Assembly (NCBI RefSeq): GCF_000004195.4
Contig: NC_030678.2
Span: forward strand, 138,013,047-138,077,046
Reading direction: 5' to 3'
DNA: 64,000 nucleotides
Source of the DNA: Xenopus tropicalis
Taxonomy: Eukaryota; Chordata; Amphibia; Anura; Pipidae
Shown piece after piece: positions 41,284-53,896 of this stretch; the stretch's first letter is position 1; the number at the start of each line of letters is the position of its first letter. Below the pieces are notes generated by a model. That model searched no databases, was not told where the DNA came from, and saw only the letters and a list, made by a program, of their open reading frames with translations. Made by a program: the position numbers and the translations under genes.

Positions 41284-42837
41284 GTGTCCAAAGACCTTAA
41301 GCTTTCTGCTACTGGCGACGCTGCACAGCCTATTGCATTTTAGCTGTTGTTGATTCACAACTCCATGCACACTCCAACAGCCAAAGGCTAACTACTAAAG
41401 AGCTGCATTGGGGCCAATCTACTGTAAAGTAATACTGACATATTATTATTTTATATTTGGTTTCCTCCTTACCTAAAATCCTGCATTGCAGGGCTCTTTT
41501 GCCCTGCTTTGCCCAATTAAAGGACATTCTAAAATGTCTAAATGAATTTCACTTCATCTTTAGTATTTGTTGTTCTTGTTATAGCTTAATTCAGCCATCT
41601 ATCTGGCCTTTTCTCTTGCACCACCCACTATTTCTTTGTGCAACTGTCTCTGCTTGTCTATTATACATCTATCAATCTGTCTCTCTCTAACAATATCTCA
41701 GAGCACTCTTTGCCTGTATTTGTCATTCTCAGTCTCTCAGAACGACCTCTAACCCTTGAGATACAAAGATGATGTGCAAGAGTGAAAAGAAGATACATTC
41801 TTCAGGCCATTAAGCATGATGTCTGTATAATGGATACTATGCAATATTTATTCTGCCCAATTTTCTACTGTTCACAGGAGGCTACATACTAACTACCAAG
41901 CAATAGCTGCTAAATCTGCACTTCACAAATTCCTCTTGGGTTAGCGTTCAGCTGCCGCCATCTGTCCTATCAAATCTTATTAGGAATTGGCAAGGGTTTT
42001 AATACATTTTGGATTTTTGTAGCCACAAAATCATTGTGACCTTAAAAAATGTAAAATGTCTGGCTACAAATGAAAAGAGAAATCTCTTTTTTTAAGCCTT
42101 AAAAATTACTTAAAGGAGTGGGATCATTTATTATGAAAAGCAGTGTTTTCATAGAATAAATATATGTCTGTGATAAGACACCAAAAGACTTATAATGTCA
42201 AAAAAACATAGCTATTTGCATGTCCAGCATTCTTGCCTGCTCAGATTGCGTGAAGTTTATTCCACTAAAGGGAATGGATTTTTAAAAACAGAAAAATGAT
42301 CAGACACACAATTTAATCATAACAACTATATATGATGGAGAGGGATGGCACTTAATATATTAGTTTGGACAAAATATACTGTTATATAATGTAGGACAGA
42401 GCTCCCTGATAATTCTTATGTGTCAGTTATTTTTATCTTTTTCTGACCTGCTCATATGGTTGTACTGTTACTGACATATGTGGATAGATATAACAAGGAA
42501 TTAATATTAACTATATAGCACAATTTACTGCATTCTCTTGTATAGCAGCCCTTTTCTTCTATTGTAGTTTAACTACTCAGAGGGACAGAGGCATTTGCAT
42601 GCATTTAAAAAAGCAAATAAAATGATTGTCCTATTGCTTGCTACTGAGGCACATTCTTTCATAGATCAGGTTCAAATGTCTAATTAACAGACCAGCTATA
42701 AGGTAGTTATTGTTATATGTCGTCAAGTCATTTTTACTTCTTGAGTCCATATGGATAATGTTTTTCAAGAATTTCCGGCCTCAGTGTTGGATTAGCCACC
42801 TAGTTTACCAGGGAAACTGTATATACCACTAGAGCCA
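41284..42837. other. No gene recognised
   Basis: Single-copy-looking AT-rich DNA. Nothing with splice-flanked coding character. Confidence 0.5.
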
Positions 42838-43160
42838 GGGCCAACCAGGATTTTTCCCGGTGTCCTGGCGGCCCAGTCAGACCCTGAAGTGAAGAGACTA
42901 TACTCTATATGTAATAAAAGTCACTAAGTTCGCCCAAGAGCAGTAACACATGGCAACCAATCAAATGTTTTCTTTTAAACAGTTGATAAGACAATTTTGC
43001 CTGCTAATTGGTTGTTATGGGTTACTGCTCCTGGCCAAACTTAGTGCCTTTTATTACATAACCCCATAGGAGAATAAAGAAGGTAAGAGAAGAAAAGGGG
43101 AAAATAGCTCTAGGGGTAGTTAGTGGTCTAAAGTCTTCAGGTGGGCCCTGGGCACCCTAC
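42838..43160. mobile_element. Foldback repeat, hAT-like left end
   Basis: It starts CAGGGCCAACCAGGATTTTT. Inside, 42911-42963 and about 43003-43063 are an imperfect inverted pair (GTAATAAAAGTCACTAAGTT with AACTTAGTGCCTTTTATTAC). The right end may be near GGGCCCTGGGCACC. Boundaries are uncertain. Confidence 0.5.
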
Positions 43161-43926
43161 TGCCAAACCGTCCTGCATTCTGTTTGGTTTATCAGACTCC
43201 TCAATGCCATTATCATGCCATAACTGAATCTATCCAACCCTGTTTTTTTTTTCAATGAATTAAATATTTCAAATTCATTTATCAGTCAAAATATCACAGT
43301 AATATACTGTATGATAGTTCCTTTAGTCAAGCTAAATATGTTTAAATCATAGTCTGTCTATTTTGTAAATTGGAGTGGACATCCCTATCAACAGTCACTA
43401 GCAGAGCTTCCTCTTCCTGTCCAGCAGCAGATAGGCGCATTCACAGCTACCAGTATCTCAATTCAGTGAATGCCTGCTGCACGTTATAAGGTAAGTAAAT
43501 GCTCCACTTTTTAATAATTCAGTGAGACAAATTTATTAATGGTTTGATCAATTCTGCTTGATATATAACAATATTAGTATCATTAATATTATTAGTATTA
43601 GTATTTATTAAACCAAATATCACATAATTTACACTTGGAACCCAATCAGAGTGCACCAGAATAATTTGTCCTTCATGTGGTTCTGAAATATGAAATAATA
43701 ACACATAACAATTGCAAAAAATGCCTGTAAATACATATAGAATATCTCTGAGTACAGGTCTTGGAAAGCTATTACTTTTGTTTTGCCTTGTGATTTGAAT
43801 GGGATCTTGTGAAAGATGAAATGAAATTAACATTTTTTTTTTTTTTTTTACAAAGCACTATGAACTATGAACTATGAACCTTGATAAAACCAGCCCCTTC
43901 TCCTCCTTGTCATTCTTTAATTTTAA

Positions 43927-43973
<47 letters not shown>

Positions 43974-45400
43974 AACTATTTCAGGCATGTTTCTGTTTTA
44001 TTGTTATTTATTTTTCTTGTGTTTTTTCATGGCTGGGTATAAATTATAATAACGGACCAGCCCTGACATCTCCTCAAAACGGCTTATGTATACTAAGTAT
44101 TTGTTGACTTGCCAAACATATTTTCTTTTCAACCAATATGTCACCTCACTCCTTGTGTTTTATGTGTTCACTGATTTTCTTTAGATTAAATGGAATTTGA
44201 TGGACATATGTCTTATTCTTTATAGATTTCCTCAGGGAGTGCAGGGAGGAGAGAAATGACCATTGCTCTTGAGATAAGGCAGACATCATTAACATTTAAA
44301 AAGGGTCTTTGTCACACTCATCCATATTTTTCAGAGGTCTCAAGATTAATGTGCATTGACCAGTTTTTTAAGCTCTTTCACCCTAGGTTTAAAGGGCCTG
44401 TCTTTGTGCTCTGCTGCCCAAATCTTAATGCTAAATGTGCAGGCAACATATTACAATCCAAGTGACATAGTCATCAGTAATATTACAGAAACTTTTGAAA
44501 GGGGAAGATAACAACAATTGGGAAATTTGTAAGCCTAATGTGCTTTGTATAGATCAGTTGTTGCAATCTTTTTTTGAAAGTAGTAAAGTTTTGGAACATC
44601 CTAATAGTTATGTACAGTACTACTATAAGCCTTTTAATATTGCAGGAGTAGCAAACAGGGCTGTCAGCACAAAGGATTGCATGATTACCATTGCCAAGAG
44701 CTTTAATATAAAATGAATAAAGAAATATAAATATTTACATACAATTTATCTTTAAGTTAACTTTTAGTATGGTATAAAATGTCCTATATTTGTATTTACC
44801 TTTGTACTGTGTATCTAAATCTTTTTTGAAACTATCTAATGTATTGGCCAATTCAACTGCTTTGAGGATAAAATTCCAGAACATCACAGCTATCACTGCA
44901 ACATAAAATGGAACCTCATGTTTCTAATCTCAAGGAATGCCTTCCTGGTTCCTACAAGAATCTTCTGGTGAAGAAGGCATCCGACAGAAAAGATCCCTTT
45001 ATTTATATATTTATTCATATAGAACAAATCTCCCCTCAAGCACATCTAGGTAAATAATCCTAACTTGACCAGTCTTTCTTTGACTGAGATTTTCTTTATG
45101 CTTTATAAGTTTTCTTCTCTTCCCTGGTTAATTATAGTAAAAATTCTTGAAGCATCAACTGACAGTAATGCTACAATTAATTATGCAAACTGATGTTATA
45201 GCCATTGGGTTGTCACATTGCTTCCTTAAATGTAAAAAGAGAGTATGATTAGCAAAAACCGGCCTATCTAGTGTGTCCATTATGGTTTTTTTTCTATGAT
45301 TTCTTCAGCTTTGGGTGGGTGGATCAAAATACTTTCTTGTATGTGTTAAGTCCTAACAGTTGCACAATGGCTTTATGCATCTTTTATTAATTTATTCATA
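43161..45400. other. No gene recognised
   Basis: It holds a (TA)n at 43930-43971 and a poly-T at 43833. 44900-45110 (GGAATGCCTTCCTGG, AATCTCCCCTCAAGCACATC, CCAGTCTTTCTTTGACTG) resembles a decayed interspersed repeat. Two ORFs of about 70 codons at 44256-44716 have no recognisable domain or splice context. Confidence 0.45.
43930..43971. repeat. (TA)n
   Basis: Twenty-one TA units in intergenic DNA. Confidence 0.95.
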
Positions 45401-45404
45401 TGAT

Positions 45405-45850
45405 CAGGGCCGCCATCTGGCGTGGATTGTTGGGCTGCAGTAGGGGACTCATTGATTGTTGGCCTGGAATGCTATTAAATGGGTAGATCACCTTAAAATT
45501 GACTTTTAGTTTATTGTCTGACAGCAGAATTCTAAGACCATTTGCAATTAGTCATTTTTTTTATACATTTGTTGCTTTCATGCTTGAATTTTTAACTGTT
45601 ATCTAATTGATAGCCCTTAATTACCCTAGCAACTTTGCAAAAATCTGGAAGTAAGAATAGAAGATAATAGGAGATAAACATTAAAAAACTAACAATAAAA
45701 TTGAAACCTCACAATCAATCTGATTGGCATCCAGACAGCAATTTTAACTGCATGCTGAAAATACACTATATGCACTTTATGCACTATGCACTATATGCAC
45801 TATAAGGCCCACAGGGATACCAGGAAAATTCCCGGTGGGCCCTCCTGCTT
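45405..45850. mobile_element. hAT fragment and family C element
   Basis: 45407 begins CAGGGCCGCCATCTGG, like the inner hAT end, but lacks a partner end. 45480-45720 is family C in the orientation opposite to 41096-41283. 45795-45845 (AAGGCCCACAGGG...CCCGGTGGGCCC) looks like another hAT piece. Confidence 0.5.
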
Positions 45851-48051
45851 CTAGCCATTTGGCCTAATCATGGTCATTACTTATTTTTCTATGAGAACAA
45901 AGCAACTAAATATATAGAAGAATAGATCATAGTATATAAAGATAAAAAATTAAGAAAAATATAGAGACTGAGTAATAAGTGGATGAAATATATTTTGGAG
46001 AGTGGGCCCATGGTCTAAGGTTTGGATGTAATGATGTAACTGAAAACTGACCAGAGAGACAGAAGAAGGACTGATTTAACAGCTATAAAAGGTAGCTTTT
46101 ACAGTGGCCTTTGTTTTTGGTTTTTTTTTTATGGAAAATAAATGCTCTGACATGATGAGAGCATTGTTGGTGGTTTAATAAGATCTGTACATTGAAGGTG
46201 AACAACCCCTTTAAATAGCCCAAAGATGATTACTGTTTACTGTGCCCAGGGATGTGCATAGCACATAGCAACATGCTCTCAATGTCCCCTAGATTTACTT
46301 TGCACGTGACAGATAGTGGCCTGTAGGTCTGAGTACTGGACCTGGACCCTAAAAATTTGTACAGGTTTATCTGAGAGTCAGATAAATAATGTAACCACAT
46401 TCTTTGTCTGGTGACGTTAACAAGAGGCTCAAAACATTGTTACACTTTCTAGTACATGTGAGGCAAGCCTAAACCCTTTTGAGTAGCAGCAAATAGGTAA
46501 ACATCCTACTTTCCCTTAGGGAAATGTTCTTCAGTACTTGTTTGCAGCCATAAAGAGATTAATAAAACTATTTACATGTGAATTATTGCTGGGGCATATA
46601 AGCTAAGAGGGGTAGCTCATATAAATTGTGCAATTCTGCAATATGATACATACAATTACATAGATAAGTATACGTTTATATCAAAATGAGCCTTCCACTC
46701 TGTGTGGAAAGAAGCAGACCGTGCACGCTTATATCAGGGTTTAAATATGCTTTGATTTGTATGTTTCAGTATTTATATGTATATTTATAGAGCTACATAA
46801 AAATCAGATAGGGTCTGTGGAGCTTCTTTGAGTCAGGAAAATTTGGCAAAACAAAAAATTAGATATTAAGCCATGGAGACACATTCATTGTACAGGTATT
46901 CAAGTTCTATTATGTTGAACTGCAGATTGATGGGGTACTGCAGTACTGATTTATGCTGTCTAGAGGGAGCCTCTTGCTTAGAAAATGCACAAAAATCAAC
47001 ATACTAGAAAATATGATATACTAGAAAAAAAATAGGGTCCAATTATATAACTTTTACATCGCAGTGAAATGTTTACATAATTTAACTAGCTAGCTAAAAA
47101 AGCAAGTCATATTTCTGAGATGACATACTCAGTATAACATAATACACTAGCATGATGATCCATATTTTATATAACTCTATAGGGCATAATGTCTATTGCT
47201 CTCTATCCTTTTAAATTCCTTTTGTTCACATAACGGTCTGTGGTCCTTAGCTCAGCTGTATACTACCTTTCCGCAATTCAGTCTCAGGATATTTCTTAAA
47301 AAATACACTAAACAATTTAATTTAAGAGTAGTAAAAAAAATAACATCAGTAATGTCCAATTGAAAGGATACTGTGCACTGCAGTCTAACCACAGAGGGAG
47401 GGAGGCAGGTTGGACATCACTAATGTAAATGAAATTGTCTTTAAATTGTTCCACAGCTTATAGACTTGACTCCCTGATTTATATACTACATGGGTTGAAT
47501 TAACAAGTGTAGTTGGGTATAATGTGGTGCTGCAGGGCTGTGCCATGAGATATGAGCACCAAGATGGCAGCTGGACTGTACTGACATACTTACTTCTAAC
47601 AGAAAAGTGCACTACAGTTTCTTGCTTTTATAATTATGTGCATTACTTTTTAATTAGTGTAACCCTATCTTGGCTAGTATCTGCCAGTACCGGCTAGTAG
47701 GTATGAGCACGGGCACATGTGACTCCAACACACAGGCTGGGCCTTCGCAAAACGGAAGAATTGCACCTGTGAGATGTTGCTGAACTGCAACTCTCCACTG
47801 CCACAGAGTGTATATAAGGTAATTATGGACGCCAGAGGTTCTTTTGCATTTAACTAGAACTTGGTTCATTGATGGTACACAGCATATGCAGGGTTAATAC
47901 TCACAGCATTGAGGTAGAACAGCACAAATGTCAAATGCAGTTGCAGGTAGCAGAAACAGTATGACACCACAGTGGAGATGGATATAGGGAAATAGAAGGA
48001 GTCCCAAGGGTGTCTACCTATACTGGACTGGATCCCTCCAGGCAACGGTGG
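45851..48051. other. No gene recognised
   Basis: AT-rich intergenic DNA without a supported coding exon. The - strand ORFs at 47385-47869 have no domain I recognise. Confidence 0.5.
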
Positions 48052-48059
48052 TTCAGGGG

Positions 48060-48351
48060 CAGGGCCGGAACTAGGGGTAGGCAAAAGAGGCAGCTGCCTA
48101 TGGCGCAACAATTGAGGGGCGCCAGGCAGCCTCTCCTGCCTACCCCTAGTTCTACATTGTCATTGCCTCCGCCGCTTATCATTAGCGGTGGAGGCAATGA
48201 CCGATCGAATCGCAGTGCCCCCCCCCCCAATGGTGCATGCGCGCCAAAGCACAGGAGGAGGTGCATGCGCCATTCGTGGGGGGGGCGGGGAGGTGGGCGG
48301 AGTTGGCCGACCGGGTTGCCTAGGGCGCCCGGTCGGCTTGGCCCGCCCCTG
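48060..48351. mobile_element. hAT MITE, GC-rich, with perfect 8-bp duplication
   Basis: It starts CAGGGCCGGAACTAGGGG and ends GGCCCGCCCCTG. TTCAGGGG is duplicated exactly at 48052-48059 and 48352-48359. 292 bp, far richer in GC than its surroundings, with an internal hairpin GCCTCCGCCGC...GCGGTGGAGGC. Overlapping ORFs here are by-products of GC content. Confidence 0.93.
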
Positions 48352-48359
48352 TTCAGGGG

Positions 48360-49380
48360 TTCATAACAGCCTGAATCCTATGTCTGACACTGTGGTCCCT
48401 ACAGTAAGGCAGCAGAGCCTTGGGTGTACTAAACCCTCTAATTTCTCCTTTGTGGTAGCATACAGCTGCTCATACTAAATAGCCCTGAACTAAGTCACAC
48501 TCCTAAAGCGTGCTATAACAGAGTCTAACCTGCAAATGACTACACCTCATTCACGGGGTCCCTGATCCCCGACTTAGAATCACTAGATGGATTTGGCTTC
48601 CTCTAGGGCACAGACTTCTGGGCCTAGTTGGGGTCCCAGGCTCAATGTGCAACCTGCTCTGGATGATAGGAATGCCAAAGAGGAAGTGCCCACACCCTGC
48701 AAATCACTATATTACAGTGTGCAGGAAGTGGTCATCCTAACTAAGGGCCAATAAGTGCATAGTGACAGATAACTAAAGTGGCAACATTACATTCTGCTCA
48801 GTAACAGCAGATAACACAGTGTAGGGCTAAAGCCATAGGGAGCTTAATTCCTATGGGTCCCTACACTAGTTATTAACTAAATAGTCCTAATTCATAAATT
48901 AGAACTGAGAGTTGCTGGACAACCCTGCTTTAATGGACCCTTCCAGCTCCCCTTTGTCTTTTGTTCTCTGTGGACTGGACCCCCTCAGTGCTGACAGGCC
49001 TAAGGGATAGGTAGGATGCTTGTGAAATTTTCATGTAAATAATCAGTAATCTGTATCTAAAGTTATTTTCTACATCACAAACTGTCTGTAACTTGTGATA
49101 AAACACGTGTGAGATATGGAGTGATCCTCACAATCTCCATTTTATAAGCTATGTTGTAGTCAGGATATGCAGATGATTTTTTTCTCCTCACAAAATGGCT
49201 TCTGGTGTTTTATATATACGTTCTGAATGAAAATGTAACTGCTAGATCATTTATATACTAAGTGACCTGTTACCCAATCAGTAAATAATATCATTTGAAA
49301 TATTTTCCCTCAATCCACCATTTTGTGATGTTTTGGATGTTACTGACTAAATACCTGACAGGAAAAAAAAAGGGTGAAGA
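48360..49380. other. No gene recognised
   Basis: No exon, RNA gene or clear element seen. Confidence 0.5.
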
Positions 49381-49570
49381 CACATGGAGTTACTTAGTAG
49401 CAGCAGCTACTTGTCAGGGCTACTAAATGCCAGAAAATGCCCCACCATAGACAGTACTGAGAATTGCCTCTACAAAAGCACACTTAGAGCCAGTTATCAG
49501 TAAAAGATCAGCATTGTCTCTTTTATTAGCTATGACAAGTAGCTGCTACTAAGTAGCTCCATGTGTTTTC
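49381..49570. repeat. Foldback repeat (AGTAGCTGCTACT family), copy 1
   Basis: Arms ACTTAGTAGCAGCAGCTACT (left) and AGTAGCTGCTACTAAGTAGC (right) at about 49385-49420 and 49530-49565. The same pair is at 63128-63300, also followed by CACCCT.AGGGCAGTGGCA. Confidence 0.75.
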
Positions 49571-50243
49571 ACCCTAAGGGCAGTGGCACACACGCGATAA
49601 ATCTTCACTATTGCGGATGATTAATCTGCCCGAAATGCCAACCCACTGGCAAGAATGTAATCTGTTTCATCTATGTGTGTCCTTTGTGTGTGAGCACAAT
49701 TACCTCATACAAGTTTCAATATTGGATAATCTAATTGCACATACAAACAGAAAAGAAAGAAAAAGGGCCTTTTTCCAAATTAGCATTGGTTCAAAAAAGA
49801 GCAGAGAGGAAGTGTGTATTTAGTCTTCCACTGACATCACTTTGGGAAAATGGTACAGGCCAAACCTTGCACTTTGACCTGAAACGTATGTACTGCTCTA
49901 CACCTTCTACACCTGGCAATAATACAGGGGGATAGTGGGAGGGGCTGCTTGCTCATGTCTTGTTTTCAATTGAACCTCTAAAAATGAGAAAACTACAATT
50001 TAAAATGCTATGGAGTTTCAAGGGGAAGGGTAAAGTGTAAACATTTCTAGAGCAAAGTAGAGGAGATTTTAGGTAACGCCCCGATCTCTCCTGACCAGTT
50101 ATGCCCAATTACAGACCAGTTCCCCCCCAGAAATGCTTATGTCTAAAATTAATTCTAAAGGCTCCCAAAAATGTAGTTGTTTTGAAGGTACTTTAAAACC
50201 TGCCTAATATAATGTGGGCTGGTAGTAACAGTTTTGTTCTGTC

Positions 50244-50495
50244 TAGGGATGCACTATTTGTGGGTTCGGCCGAACCCCGAATTCTCAGTAAAAGATTCAG
50301 TTGCCGAACAGAATCCAAATCCTAATTTGATTTGTGCACGCTTAAAAAATGTTTTTACTTCGGTGTTCATGTGACAAAAAGTCATGTGATTTTAAGGATT
50401 CAGTTCGGCCAGGTACTTGGATTCGGCCAAATCCTGCCAAAAAGGCAGAATCTTGGGCAAATCTCGAACTGAATCCTGGATTCAGTGCATCCCTA
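50244..50495. mobile_element. hAT MITE with TAGGGATGCAC ends
   Basis: The inverted ends TAGGGATGCAC and GTGCATCCCTA enclose 252 bp. The flanks GTTCTGTC and GTTCTGTT are a 7-of-8 target duplication. The interior is rich in ATTCGGCC words. Confidence 0.85.
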
Positions 50496-52772
50496 GTTCT
50501 GTTGTCTAAAATGAAGCAATCTTCATCATTTTGTGTTTCTAGTTTAAATATACATTTCACTATAAGATCACGCTATAAGTGAAAATGAGTGTACATAGAT
50601 CTGGTGGCATTTTACATTGGGATTTTTAATTTCAGAGATATGTCTCCACATAATCAATGGGAATATTTATTACAAAAAGTGAAGTTAAAGCTCACCATAG
50701 AGTGAAATTCTACTGCCCTTTATTTCTGTGGGCATATTTATTAGTGCGTGAAAGTGGGAGTTCACTATTTAATAAATGCTCAGTAATAATTCAATAGAAA
50801 TAATAATAATTGGGATCAGAATTTTACTCTTTGACTTTCTTTCTGTCATTCAATGTAATATGGAACTGCTCACTTTCCTATTGGATATGCCAATATATGG
50901 TTTCCTCTTCCCTTGCAGAGGGTCCTGGGGCTGTTGCGCCTGGACCACACTTTACATTTGGTTAATATATATATTCTTTTCAACTTCACATACTGTATCA
51001 TTGGTATTTGTCACTTTTCTGTTGGAAACACATCACATTAGTTTCAGATGTAGGTCCATCATCAGGGGACCTCGATGTTTACTAGTAATATGTCATATTT
51101 TTTCACCCCTTTGGGCTTCTACATGTCCTTTGAAATCAGTGGGACAGTGTAAAATCAAAAAGTTCTTACAAAAGTTAACTAACACTCCTTATTATTCTGC
51201 ACCATTTTTAATGCTACTTTATTAATGCTCCCATGTATTTTATTTAGGAGAATTTTGTGCAAGGCCATAGCATATGGTGCAACATACATGTGTATTGTGT
51301 AGGCAGGTTTAGTACTGAAGAAACCCCGCATGACTGATTATATAGTAAGTGAATGATTACTTTAAGCCTTTATGAGGATTTATCAGCTAAAAAGATTACC
51401 AGGAATACTGGAAGTTGTAGTTTATTATCTGCTAGAGAACAAAGTGATATAAATCTTAAAACTCTGTTTTAGGCCACTGTGGAAGAGTAAATATGTAGCT
51501 TTCATGTTTCCATATTTTTACTTTTCAATTAAGCTTTTGTCATTACATCATTTGTTTATGCAAATTGCTTCTTTTTTTGGAACACATTGACTCTGTTGGA
51601 GGTCATTCCCATACATTGCTCTATTTTGTGTCACGGCATGTCTTCCATTATCATGCTAACCATATACGCACACCCACATTTCATGCCCTCTTAGCTCATT
51701 AGCGTGAGCCAAATGGAAATCCCACTGACCGCTATTTTTGACACTGTGTTACTTTTTATGCCACCAAACAATACGCACAAAGCAACACTGCACTTGACGA
51801 AAAATTCCAATGTTTTGTAGCTGTAATCAAAGGACTGCGAAAATACTATGTGCTTATGCCTGTGTCCATATCTTTATATGCAGTACCAGCCTTTGTACTC
51901 TGGCAAAGTGTTGTTCAGCAAGGCTGGCATGGCGCAGGTTGGGCATTGAACTGTTATTACTGACCTAAGACCCTGGTGTGCAGAATTTTCTGAACACTGT
52001 CAACCCTCAGGACTTACCCCAGCCTACTTTCAGCAATGTGCCAAGCTTTGTGTGTGTACTCTCAGACATGCTACTTAATTTTTAACGATTACTGAAGTAA
52101 ATTAAGCAAAATGCTTTTTGTTTGGCGTTTGAATGCTAAAAAAACACAAACAGCCTGGACATCACTAGATTAGATTGTTGTGCATATCTGGCTCGTCAAT
52201 TTAACAACAAAATAAAAATGACAGTCTTATTTAAAATTCTTGTCTTATTAAATTGGAAGCCCTGTTTTATATATGTGACTTCCATGCTATTTCTGTTGGA
52301 ATAAGAGCTGGATCTTGCCAACATCAACATTTATATAAAAAATAATATTAAATGTTTGTATTTTTTATATAAGGCTGACATATTCTTTATATTATTATAT
52401 ATCATTCACACGGATCTCTGCCATGGAGTTTACATGTTCAAGGTGTAGCCAGTCTTCCTGTACAAGTTCCTTCCTTCCTTTTTAAGTTTTTTTATATGAG
52501 TAATGCACAGAGAATTTTAATTCCAACAAAGAGTGAAATAAGGTGTTTTCTGTTTTTTTAAGTAATGATAATAAGGATGCACCAAAACTATTATTTGAGG
52601 ATTCAGACAAATATTCAATCATCCACAAATATCTGATGCTGCATCCAAATAACAAAAAAGAAAAAAGGCAACCATTTAAATTGTAACTGCTAATCACTAG
52701 CGACCCAAAGTTAATACATTAACCTAGAGCAAACGTACCCAGGAATATTTGTGACCCGGGTGTATATATAAA
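50496..52772. other. No gene recognised
   Basis: The 149-codon + ORF at 50776-51225 is hydrophobic and Cys-rich but has no family resemblance and no splice support. I treat it as chance. Confidence 0.45.
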
Positions 52773-53040
52773 CTAGGGATGCACCGAACCCACTTTTTTG
52801 GGTACGGCCGAATCCCCGAACCCACCCAGAAGGATTCGGCCGAATCCCGAACCGAATTTGAATCCCAATTAACATATACTGATTAGGATAGGAAGGGGTT
52901 TACATTTTTTTCACTGCCCATTTAACCCCTTTTCTGAATTCTAATTAGCATATGCTAATTTATGCTAATTAGGATTCCGATTCGGTTCTGCCGGGATCGC
53001 AGATTCAGCCAAAACCGAATCCTTAAAAAAAGTATGTGAT
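52773..53040. mobile_element. hAT fragment with TAGGGATGCACCGAA end
   Basis: The left end matches the element at 50244. The interior has GAATCCCGAACCGAATTT and related words. The right end is not present in intact form. Confidence 0.65.
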
Positions 53041-53136
53041 GCAAGCTTGTGTTTTCAGGGAAATGGTAATTCTCAGAAAAGTAGTTTTCAGAAAGTAACT
53101 GCTACGTGCGTAATAGAGTGCACTAATATCAATTAC

Positions 53137-53215
53137 ATTCTAGCCGGTGGGATGGCATTTCGGGGAGATTAGTCGCCCGCAACAAGGGAGATTTGTTGCG
53201 CGGCGACTAAAGCTG
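53137..53215. repeat. Half of the GCCATCCCAC foldback family
   Basis: AGCCGGTGGGATGGCATTTC followed by GGGGAGATTAGTCGCC and AGATTTGTTGCG matches the right halves of the copies at 4985 and 63313. The left arm is absent. Confidence 0.65.
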
Positions 53216-53564
53216 CTGGTAACTATCCCCCTTTTGGCAATCTGTCTTTTTTCATTCTATCTTCATAAAGGTGTTGGAGTAAGAGTTTGATTGACAGTTA
53301 GGCCTAATACCTGGGTGGAGGGTTTATTCCCTTTGCCCAGAGGATGTATTAGAGCTTAATTTTTTCAGAATAACCAAATAAACATTTCACAAATACAGAT
53401 CATGTCTCTCTACATGAAGGATTTGAGTTGTGCCTGTGAGTCAGTTATTTTAGCTAAAGTTCATCAGGCAGTATTTATTTCTACTGTAATAATAAATTGT
53501 TATTACAAATAAATATTATAATAAATATTATATATATATATTATATATATTATAAATATTATTA

Positions 53565-53896
53565 TACAGGTATGGGATCCGTTATCCGGAAACCCGTTAT
53601 CCAGAAAGCTCCGAATTACGGAAAGCCTGTCTTCCATAGACTCTATTTTAATCAAATAATTCAGAATTTTAAAACTGATTTCCTTTTTCTCTGTAGTATA
53701 AAAACAGTACCTTGTAATTGATCCCAACGAAGATATAATTAATCTTTATTGGATGCAAAACAATCCTATTGGGTTTAATTAATGTTTTATTAATTTTTTA
53801 GAAGACTTTAGGTATGGAGATCCAAATTACGGAAAGACCCCTTATCTGGAATACCCTTGGTCCCGAGCATTCTGGATAACGGGTCCTATACCTGTA
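53565..53896. mobile_element. Intact MITE, GGTATGGGA family
   Basis: The ends ACAGGTATGGGATCCGTTAT and ATAACGGGTCCTATACCTGT are inverted; 332 bp. It is the uninterrupted reference for the nest at 39161-40973. It sits at the edge of an AT-rich tract (53505-53566). Confidence 0.88.

Noticed and set aside
48010..48478. Gly/Arg/Pro-rich ORFs on both strands
   Set aside because: By-product of the GC-rich hAT MITE at 48060-48351.
50776..51225. 149-codon hydrophobic ORF
   Set aside because: It follows no plausible promoter or splice acceptor, resembles no family I know, and its AT-rich codons look random.
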